64,000 bases of DNA from Microvelia longipes (Eukaryota > Arthropoda > Insecta > Hemiptera > Veliidae): the NCBI GenBank assembly GCA_018340805.1, contig JACMZG010000008.1:24227587-24291586 (forward strand), given 5' to 3'. Shown in pieces: positions 56,140 through 64,000 of this stretch. The notes under the pieces are model-generated. The model had not been told where the DNA came from, did no database searches, and saw nothing but the letters and a program-made list of their open reading frames with translations. Both the position numbers and the translations under genes were made by a program. Every line of letters begins with the position of its first letter. Positions within the stretch are counted from its first letter, which is position 1.

Positions 56140-56345
56140 AAACGTGGAAAAATTATTTGATCGGATTGAGATTTAGCGCGCGTGTAGCCATGTATAAGAC
56201 TAATTTATGTGCTATGTTTCATCTCATCATCAGCATTATTTCAATTTTTATCAAATGACTTGTGTACGTTTTTTAAAGAATTGGAATTTTTTTTTAGCCG
56301 TAGTGAGGTGGTGCCTGGATGGGTGACCGCAGGGAATGAACGAAT
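56140..56345 (+). repeat. 5S-rRNA-like repeat, copy B
   Basis: The body matches copy A: GTGTAGCCATGTATAAGAC, TGTGCTATGTTTCATCTCAT, ATCAGCATT, TCAATTTTTATC, GTACGTTTTTTAAAG. It is followed at 56298-56338 by CGTAGTGAGGTGGTGCCTGG and ATGGGTGACCGCAGGGAAT, which closely resembles the 3' part of 5S rRNA (a GCCTGGATGGGTGACCGC-type C box). Less of the 5S 5' side is kept than in copy A. A GAGCGAAGCGAGTCCGAAG string follows. Confidence 0.52.
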
Positions 56346-56514
56346 GTATTTACTATTTAAAGAAGAGCGAAGCGAGTCCGAAGACGTGTTGCCATATAAA
56401 TTTAACGGCTTGTTAAAAAAATATTTTAAATTTTTTATGACAGCAAAATAGGTTATTGTAGTCTAAAAAATACCATCTTCCGGGCAGCCTAACTAGACCT
56501 TAAGTCTGATTTTT
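56346..56514. other. Spacer
   Basis: No gene recognised. Holds GAGCGAAGCGAGTCCGAAG (56367-56385), a string with faint similarity to the right end of family D. Confidence 0.3.
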
Positions 56515-56628
56515 GTGCCAAAAATCTGTGGAAACACCATAAAAGTGCCTGAAACGGATAATTATGATGAAACCTTGGTTTTGGCTATTTAGGGTGTCGC
56601 AATACTTTTCTTATACCTATGATTGATG
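56515..56628 (-). repeat. Dispersed repeat family T, copy 5 (reverse)
   Basis: AAAAGTGCCTGAAACGGATA, TTTAGGGTGTCGCAATACTT and TTCTTATACCTATG match the reverse complement of copy 1 almost block by block. It lies about 140 bases upstream of the first visible NAV exon. Confidence 0.6.
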
Positions 56629-56769
56629 AGGAAAAGGAAATAAATAAAATAGTAAATAAAAATGTTGCATTTAGTGTCAATGTGTATTTTTTTCTTTTAG
56701 TGACAATACACCCTTAAATTTAATAGTCTTATGTTATTTACAATTATTATGTTGTATTGTCTGTTACAG

Positions 56770-56832
56770 GCTCATGTTGTGTCTGCATTTGAGCAGTCTC
56801 TGTCTAATATGACACATAGGCTGGAAAAAAAG
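56770..56832 (+). CDS. sick: Neuron navigator (NAV / sickie) exon, internal
   Basis: A 63-base exon in phase 0 (21 codons, AHVVSAFEQSLSNMTHRLEK and one more Lys), between the acceptor CTGTTACAG and the donor GTATGA. The peptide matches the conserved AFEQSL-NMT-RL stretch of neuron navigator proteins. NAV proteins (Drosophila sickie) act on microtubules and actin in axon growth and guidance. Upstream exons are outside the window or not recognisable, so the intron before this exon could be very long. The two ratchet-like sites at 14834 and 45259 lie in it. Confidence 0.85.
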
Positions 56833-57643
56833 GTATGATTATTTGAAATTGCTTTGTTTTGTTTTCTGTTCTATTTAATCATTATTTCACGCTATTTTCT
56901 TATAATATTAGTGAATATAACTGATGAATCTGACAATTACAGTAGGGAGTTTATTGAAAACTGCGTACAAAGATTATTTATGTAATTTTTGTTGACTGTG
57001 TTTGTACTAAAGTGGCTTACTTTGTGAATAAATGTTTAATAGAATAACTCCAGTAAACTAAGTTACCAGAAGTTTCATATTTTAGTTACAAAAGCCAAGT
57101 ACCAAGTTAAATGTATTGGAAATATGCTCTTCTTGTAAGTTTGGTGGTTGTTGATGAACTTACAACAACGTCCATGATCCACTACATCATCCATGTTGAT
57201 TTTCTTAAGAATAGAATGATTTTAACTCTAAAGTAAATTTATGGACTCTGAATTAAGTAATTTAAAAGACAGCTGGACAAAGGTTCTCCTCATTGGGAGA
57301 TTTTCTAATTCCCCCTATGAATAATTTTCTAAACATCCTATACTTTACTATGGGATTTTTCATATAAATCTACTTTTGCAAATGGAAAATTATATTTAAG
57401 AGTTTATTTTTTTTAAATGAATGTACATTTTAATTAATACAGATAAAATTTTACCTTAAACGTTGAACAAATTTAAATGAGTCAACTTTTTGTCAAATTT
57501 CCCTCATTACAGGATTGTTTGGAAAATTAAAGCCTTATCTTATTCTTATCACCAGTCAATGCTGCTAATTTCAAGAATTTAGTACAGCTGTCTATTCTCA
57601 AGCTAGCCCAAACATGTCTCAACTTAGTGCATTTATTTTTTAG
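56833..57643 (+). other. NAV intron
   Basis: An 811-base intron from GTATGA to TTTTTTAG. No other feature seen. Confidence 0.75.
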
Positions 57644-57886
57644 GATACTGAATTAATAGAACTACGTCAAACTATAGAATTACTTAGGCAAGCTCAAATC
57701 CAGCAAGAAAACACTGATCGATGTGATGGCAATACTCCTCGCAGACATACACTAGCCTCAGAACCTGATCAGCCCATATCTAGACAGCTATCTACTGATT
57801 CTGTTTCATCTTTATCATCAACTTGTTCTTTATCATCTAGTAATCACCATGCTGATTGTGCTGATAAGAAAAAGAAAAGAGGATGG
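57644..57886 (+). CDS. sick: Neuron navigator (NAV / sickie) exon, internal
   Basis: 81 codons in phase 0, with acceptor TTTTTTAG at its left. It begins DTELIELRQTIELLRQAQ, a coiled-coil helix typical of NAV. A Ser-rich linker follows (SVSSLSSTCSLSSS), then a basic KKKKRGW end. The next exon continues with LRSSFNKAFS, which is the conserved join in this family, so the exon must end at 57886. The donor is then GTTGGT, weaker than the others but with the usual G at +5. A GTATTT four bases later would shift the frame. Confidence 0.88.
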
Positions 57887-58840
57887 GTTGGTATTTTCAG
57901 ATTTTCTTACTGTCTAAGTGGAGTGTTTGAAGTTACTCATATTATTATCTTTCAATATATCAAATGGATTATTGCAGACGTATCAACATTTAATTCTTAA
58001 AAAAAGATGTTAAATGTTTATAAAATGGTCCTGTCCCCAGTATTTCGACTCCTAGGAAGTCAAATTTACCATATATTTTGGTAACTATAACCCAATGGGC
58101 TAAATTTTAAATTTCACCTCATTTAGTATATTTGAAAAGTTAATTAAATCATCATAATCTATGTTGTTTATTCCCAAGAAATTTGATTCCCATATCACCT
58201 TATTTGTGTAATTTTTCATCCAGCTATTATTAGAAAAAACATCATAGATTTTTGTTAAAACAACAAGCAACAATGATTTTTATAGAAAATCTTTAATGTA
58301 TGTTTAACCATACCTTAAAAGAAAAACCAGAATTTGGTTTAATTGGTATCAAATTTCTTCAGACTTAATTTAGTTTCCAAAACAATTTATGTTATGATGC
58401 TGTCTTCTAATTTAACTATTCAAAGTTACCAAAAGTGGTAACGAAATCACCATATTTTGATAATAGCTACCACAAAAATAGTGGTTGATTTTAAATCCCC
58501 GGGATTGACTGGATTTCTATCCTGGCTCCCGGGAACTACTGGGGATTGATAATTTTTGTAGTGTAGGACCATGTTTTACTTCATTATTAAAGATTTAATA
58601 TTTGTGTTTCTGAAATGTTTCATTGAAAATATGGTATGTAAGCATCAAAACTGACTTTGCTAATGCAGTTTTTGTCAAGTGTAACAGCTTAAGTGAAGCA
58701 AAGTGTTGTATATCTTATTGAAAATTAAATCCAGGAGAAAACGTATCTTATTATGTCCATTGCTTATTTCTTTCTTTGTATTTGGAACTTAATTTTATGC
58801 TTTAACTGTATGCTAATATTTAACTGTACTTATTTTCTAG
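57887..58840 (+). other. NAV intron
   Basis: A 954-base intron. 58495-58550 contains a GC-richer palindromic stretch (CCCCGGG, CCCGGG and flanking GATTG repeats), perhaps a small transposon end. Confidence 0.7.
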
Positions 58841-59007
58841 CTGAGAAGTTCATTTAACAAAGCATTTTCACGTACTAAGAAGAACAAGAGTAGCAGTTCA
58901 GTGGATGGAGGAGATGATGTGAGAGGAGATATCAGCTGCCCTCCATCTCCTCTCCTCCCACACCATCCCCTCTCTCAGGACCACTCTCCTGTCTCCTCGT
59001 CTCCAAA
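58841..59007 (+). CDS. sick: Neuron navigator (NAV / sickie) exon, internal
   Basis: 167 bases, phase 0 to phase 2, between TTATTTTCTAG and the donor GTAAGA. It starts LRSSFNKAFSRTKKNK, a highly conserved NAV segment with a basic patch. A Ser/Pro/His-rich low-conservation tail follows (SPPSPLLPHHPLSQDHS-like, GC-richer than the rest). The last codon is split AA|T with the next exon, which restores an open frame. Confidence 0.88.
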
Positions 59008-60167
59008 GTAAGATATAAATCATTATCTAATAATAAATAGAAACTTTGAATGATTCTCTCTCCTGAGTGACTGGCTTGTTTTTTAGAGGAATGACTGTAA
59101 TGCTCAATTCCCCAAACTTGATTTTTGGGATCACCTCCGAATAGTTATAAGTTTTAGTCATAAGACCTGTTCAGAAACTCTGGTGGACTAGCACCAGCTT
59201 GCTCCATGTGTTTTAAAGGCTACTGATATACTTCTCTGGAAACAAACCTAACCACTTAATGTTACTTGTAGGTTTATTTTAAACCACCATGATTCTCAAC
59301 ATTTTTATATGCACTGCCATTAAAATAGTTCACCAGGTCATTAAAATACTTCAACAAAATTTGTCTGATGTCAATCTTGAGTTTTTCTTCTGAACCACAG
59401 TAGAGTAACTAATATTTGTAATTAAGGAATATTTTTGTTTGTTTTTGATTAGATTTCATTGTTAAAAATATCATTAGTTCTAAAAAGCACTTTACTTTTT
59501 TTTATAATAATTTAATAGTTTTATCTCCTTTGCTGCAAAAGCTATTGTGTGTGTGTCTTACTTAACAAAATATGAAATCACTTCCTTCTGAAAAATTTAC
59601 TAAGAATAGGTTAAATAGAATTATAAATAAATAAATAGGAAGAATAGAATTATGTAATAATAAATCATGCAAAATAACAAAATAAGTTTACCATTGTAAA
59701 ATGTATTCAATTTTAATTTATATATTTCTTCCATTTTAAATTTGTTACTCTAATTTTTTATATTTTAATTTAATTAACAAACTGAAACTTAAGGCCCTAT
59801 AACTCAAGTTGTAAATCTAATTAGGGTACAAAGTTTGTTTATTTTTATGGAAGTCCCTCCTTGTTGTATTTATTTTTTTTATGTTTTTAGAGCTTGACCA
59901 ATAAGTTAAAACCTTTTAGGGAAGGTGTGAACACTTTTTTGAAAAATGAGTTAACTAAAAATTGATGTTATCAAAATATAATATTGTAAACAAACAGTAG
60001 AATTGTCTATTTATTAAAAACTGATTTTACTATGTGCACCCCTAATATTTTTCAGTTCTTGTTTGGCTTCTGACGTTTAATTTTTTTCTGTAAAAAAGGC
60101 TATTGTTTTTATTTATTGTTCTTATTTTTAGTGGATGTTTATTAATGCAATCAATTTTAATTTCTAG
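59008..60167 (+). other. NAV intron
   Basis: A 1160-base intron ending TTAATTTCTAG. An earlier AG at 60129-60130 (CTTATTTTTAG) would also be open in frame, but it adds a hydrophobic stretch foreign to the family and is not chosen. Confidence 0.7.
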
Positions 60168-60475
60168 TGCAACTCTTGAAAAGAATAATGGATTCGGAGG
60201 AGATGAATCAGTTGAAGAATTGAAAAGACAACTACGTGAGAAAGATCTCGTCTTGACAGACATTAGATTAGAAGCCCTTAGTTCTGCTCATCAACTTGAG
60301 TCACTGAAAGACACTGTTATGAAGATGAAGAATGAAATGCATGGTCTCAAGCAAGACAATGAGAGGCTCCAGAGACTTGTTACTAGTAAATCATTGACTT
60401 CATCTCAAAACTCATTACCTAGGAACTCTGACGATCCTATTGAGAGGAGGTACTCTATGAATGATGCAGTAACAG
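60168..60475 (+). CDS. sick: Neuron navigator (NAV / sickie) exon, coiled coil
   Basis: 308 bases, phase 2 to phase 1. It encodes the best conserved coiled coil of NAV proteins: GDESVEELKRQLREKDLVLT, then DIRLEALSSAHQLESLKD and a Lys/Glu/Leu-heptad stretch to about LQRLVTS. A Ser-rich linker and a YSMNDAV end follow. The coiled coil serves oligomerisation and lies upstream of the ATPase part. The exon ends ACAG|GTATTG. The next exon supplies GT to complete a Gly codon. Confidence 0.93.
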
Positions 60476-63308
60476 GTATTGATTTTATGTCAATCAATAA
60501 TTATTTTCAATTAGAATAAATTTGTGATTGTGTTGGGTTAGTGTTAACCAAAAAATAGGTTATTATTTATGCTGTGTTTAGATAAACGAGTGCACAGCCC
60601 TTATCTTCAGTCTGTAATGTGATTTTCTGACAATTTAAAAACTCTCATTATTTATGTTCTTCAGCTATACTTAAGATAAGTCTTCATTCTATTCTAGACT
60701 AAAGACTGTTACTAAATTTTATTTACCAGCTATGTAACATCATTTTCTGGTTGGTTTGACTTACATCAATATGGAATTTGAATGGCATCGAATGTCAATA
60801 ATAAGAGTCATTTATAAATTTTGCTCCGTTTTTTTTAAGATAATAATGCCTCAACATTTCAACTTATTCTAACAAAATTTTAAAGCTAAAACTACATTAT
60901 TTATTGTCTCTTAAAATAATTATAAGGTAATTGAAATTTTTATTTTGGATTTCATATATTTTCTCTTTCTCGAGTGAATGAGGTTAGTTTGCCTCGTTGT
61001 AATAAATATGACAACGAGGGGAGTATTTTCAATTTATTAGAAATATTGGAGAAACTCTTAAAATAATGGTTGCTATTTGAGTGGTCCATTTAATTTCATT
61101 TCTCAGTCTCAAATAGACTGCCTCTGTTGTGGTTAATGATAGTTAATTTCCCTTTCATATGACATTAAACTTGCCTTTTATACGACTCTGTGATAATTAC
61201 ATTTTTAGTACTTAACATTAACTATAATGTTTCAAGTAATTTTACCTCTGCTTTGAACCACCATAAAAACTATCTTATGACTTTCTCTTCCTGCAATTGA
61301 ATGTACAAGAGAAATACTTATTAATTTTAGTAGATCATTTTGACTAAATTACCTTTTTTATTGTACTTTTTAATTTAGATAAAAATATACTGGAATTTGG
61401 ATGATAAAATAAAACAAAAATTGTCAAAATTTAAGTTAATGTATATATTTTATTTGCCTTTTCATGTGTAAAAGTTTTTCAATTCAAATAAATTTAACCT
61501 TAGCTCTGTTGATAATTTGAATAGTCTATCAGTATCAGTATTGATTACTCTGATGTGTTTTTGAATGTATACTGATTATAACTATTTAGGAATGCAGCAG
61601 GGTTCCGCCCCGCCAATTTAAGAAAAAAGTTAAAATACTTGTGAGTGAAAAAAATCCAGAACATACTAAAGATGCGAATGCATATTATACTATACCCAAC
61701 AAAATAGGGTTTTTGAACGTTCTTTAAATGGCGTGCCTTGTATATTAAAAAGAAAAAAAAACATTCAAACCGGCTTAGTAGTAGTCAAGAAAAAGAGGTT
61801 TGAAAATGGCATTTTTGTCAACTTCTGAACTTTTTGTTGCACCTACAGCCTGAACTACTAAATGGATTTTAATGTGTGAGGACTTTTTGGATTTGTCTTA
61901 TACTCGTATGTATTCCTACTTAATAAAATATCAAATTGGACATTCCTATGCTGAACACAGAACTAGAAACTAAGCTAGCGATCGTTAATTTATATATATT
62001 GACCCTCCTGCACTCTTTACTACTGAAAGGATTTGGTATTATAGGACTTTTGGATTTGTCTGATTCCTTTTAAAATTCCTGTATCATAAATCCCAAATTC
62101 ATAATTCTTATGTTGTACGCCCTGCAAAAAACAGAGCTTGAGAGAGGTGTATGCAAAACCTTTACAGCTTTATCTACAACACATATCTAGTTTACTTCTA
62201 TTTTACATTGAACAGGAGTGGTACAAAAAGTCATGAAATCTTACCAAAAACCACTTGCGTGGTAAAAAAAACTCCCGGTTTCTTCTCCTTGCCAGAAAAG
62301 TGAATCAATTTCAGAGGTAGTTTTTTCAAGGGTATATAGGCTGTAGTTCCTGATTATATCGTACTCTTATCATTTTATTAATTTCTTTTGAATACTCCTG
62401 AATCTATGGAGTTAAGTAAAACTGCTGCAATTATGGCAACTGCTAAAATCTGTGATGGTTAATCTCCATGAACACCTGAATTGTTTGATATCTCAAAATA
62501 CAGCTAAAAAGCTATACAACTTGTTACACTACTGGCACGCCGCCTAAAGAAGAAGCTGATGATGAAGGCCCTTTAGTATTTTCAACTTTGCAATTTCACA
62601 TTGAAACGCTAATGACCGTCTCAAACCAAAACAGACATGTCTTGGCAGGACTGAAAAGTTAATTTCCCTACTTTTTTGGACCAGTGACTTGGTGGGGAGT
62701 TTTTTTTACCATGCAAGAGGTTTTTGGGAAGACATATTTATAACTGGTTATAATTATATCATATTTATTCTGATTATTATTATCTTATTTATATTTAAAC
62801 TGATTAGTTATAAAATATTTATATTGATTTATCTTATTTTTATTTAAACTGATTATGATTATATCATATTTATACTGAATTATTATATTATCCTATGGTC
62901 TAACCCAGCATCAGTAATAAATTTCTTGAAAATAAAGTAATTAACTTTTCACAAGTAACTTAGGTGTGCATTAGTTTTGAATATCATTCGTAACTTAGCC
63001 AAAACTCTAGGAGTGTTTAATTTTACAAAGTAGTTTTTAAGGATAAATTCGCAGCAAATTGAATAGGGTGCCATTTGCCCCCATCACTTTAGTCTGTTTA
63101 TCTTAGTTTTTGGGCCCAGTTTTTTTCTGTGTCTATCTGTGTATTTAACTCAAAATTACCAAACATTAAAATGTAACTCTATCCATTCAGTGGTGCTTAT
63201 GAGCTTTTCTCTTGGCCTTAATATGTTGACAATATTAAAAATAACCTGTGTTGTTCTTAATAAAATTTTGATCCATAATTTATACATAGATTGATTTTTC
63301 TGTCCTAG
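60476..63308 (+). other. NAV intron with MITE
   Basis: A 2.8-kb intron from GTATTG to TTTTTCTGTCCTAG. It carries the inverted-repeat element at 62238-62733. Nothing else recognised. Confidence 0.7.
62238..62733. mobile_element. MITE with 39-bp terminal inverted repeats
   Basis: The left end 62238-62276 (ATCTTACCAAAAACCACTTG...GGTAAAAAAAACTCCC) and the right end 62695-62733 are reverse complements over 39 bases with four mismatches. The 496-base element has no transposase. A GAAGAAGCTGATGATGAAGG piece in the interior (about 62549-62568) is not a recognised domain. The superfamily cannot be told from the ends. It sits in a NAV intron, away from the splice sites. Confidence 0.7.
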
Positions 63309-63487
63309 GTTCAGATGTAAAATATGACCTATTCTGTGGTGACCCAGATGGTAAGAGAGTGGTTGTTAGTGTTATGGGATCTTGTACTAATGGTGAACCC
63401 ACTACATCCTGGCCCATTGCTACTGTTTCCATTAGTGGTAAAACTAAGTGGGATATGCTGGATGCTATTGTTAGAAGACTATTTAAG
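63309..63487 (+). CDS. sick: Neuron navigator (NAV / sickie) exon, internal
   Basis: 179 bases, phase 1 to phase 0, between TGTCCTAG and GTAACC. It encodes SDVKYDLFCGDPDGKRVVVS, then a Cys-containing turn, WPIATVSISGKTKWDMLDAI and VRRLFK. This globular region lies between the coiled coil and the C-terminal AAA-like ATPase in NAV proteins. Further exons, including the ATPase, would follow beyond the window. Confidence 0.9.
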
Positions 63488-64000
63488 GTAACCTAATTCC
63501 TTTTTATTTTAAGTGTGTACTTTAATTTATTCTGAATAAATAAATAACTTGTATAAATTTATCAATTGATAAATCTCATGAGATCGAATTTGAGTAAATT
63601 CTTTGTATGCTTTATAAATGCATTGTTTAAAAAGTTTACGAGTTTCAAAATTTTGGATCATTAATTGTGTTTTTTGATGTGATTTTCATTTTTTTGGGTT
63701 TTTTTCTGCCCCCCACAATTTGTCTCAGATTCAGGAACCATCCCCAGTAACTAAAATTAACCACCAGCTTTCAAAATTAACCACCTTCGACCAAAAATAA
63801 CTATAACAATAACTATAACAAATAAGTAATGTGTATAATAAGGTTAAATTATTTCTAGTGTATAGTGGTTATTATTGATAATTGATGGTTAGTATTGGTT
63901 TGAAATGGTTACTAGAGGTGAAATCATCACCAATGTTACTTGGTGATGATTAATTAGACATCTAAAGTAAAGAAATACGTTAAAACTAAAAATTTGGAAT
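63488..64000 (+). other. NAV intron, start
   Basis: From donor GTAACC to the window end. 63700-63950 has several TGGTTA/TAACCA-type repeats and a TCACCAA...TTGGTGA inverted pair, perhaps an old MITE. Confidence 0.55.

Noticed and set aside
60103..60167. Upstream extension of the coiled-coil NAV exon starting at a Met at 60103
   Set aside because: The extension is hydrophobic, crosses the acceptor TTTCTAG and is not part of the NAV family. The phase-2 join at 60168 fits the previous exon.

Overview
The window looks like a piece of an AT-rich arthropod (most likely insect) nuclear genome. The reasons are low gene density, spliced coding exons, a gypsy-type errantivirus with an envelope gene, a PHD-finger non-LTR retrotransposon, tRNA- and 5S-like short repeats and fold-back elements. 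No bacterial-type genes, operons, CRISPR arrays or rRNA operons were seen. I cannot name the species. The only recognised host gene is the neuron navigator (NAV / sickie) family gene. Five of its internal exons lie on the + strand at 56770-63487, with consistent splice phases. They encode part of the conserved region, including a coiled coil, upstream of the C-terminal ATPase. Both ends of the gene lie outside the window.

Layout: 1-7079 is a decayed, left-truncated errantivirus (gag, protease, RT, RNase H, integrase, env, 3' LTR), with reading frames broken in many places. 7080-56769 is noncoding host DNA full of repeats. It holds AT microsatellites (12.6, 15.3 and 32.0 kb), short tandem duplications, a 46-bp minisatellite (23490-30030) split by a 5.2-kb minus-strand LINE (23574-28807), fold-back palindromes (34665-35341, 41931-42249, 51275-51700), and SINE-like repeats derived from tRNA (38.3 and 49.1 kb) or resembling 5S rRNA (52.0 and 56.3 kb). 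Two other dispersed repeat families have two and five copies. 56770-64000 holds the NAV exons and introns, one intron carrying a 496-bp MITE.

Most interesting: two sites at 14834/14835 and 45259/45260 read pyrimidine-tract-TTTCAG|GTGAGT. Each is followed 51-54 bases later by the same donor-like string TGG|GTATCGTA. They are on the strand of the NAV gene and upstream of its first visible exon, as expected for recursive-splicing (ratchet) points with short cryptic exons in a very long intron. Also notable are hammerhead-ribozyme-like cores in the arms of the 41.9-kb palindrome and in a related fragment at 14.1 kb, and 5S-rRNA-like segments attached to a repeated body.

All calls are by eye from sequence; no alignment, folding or database search was run.
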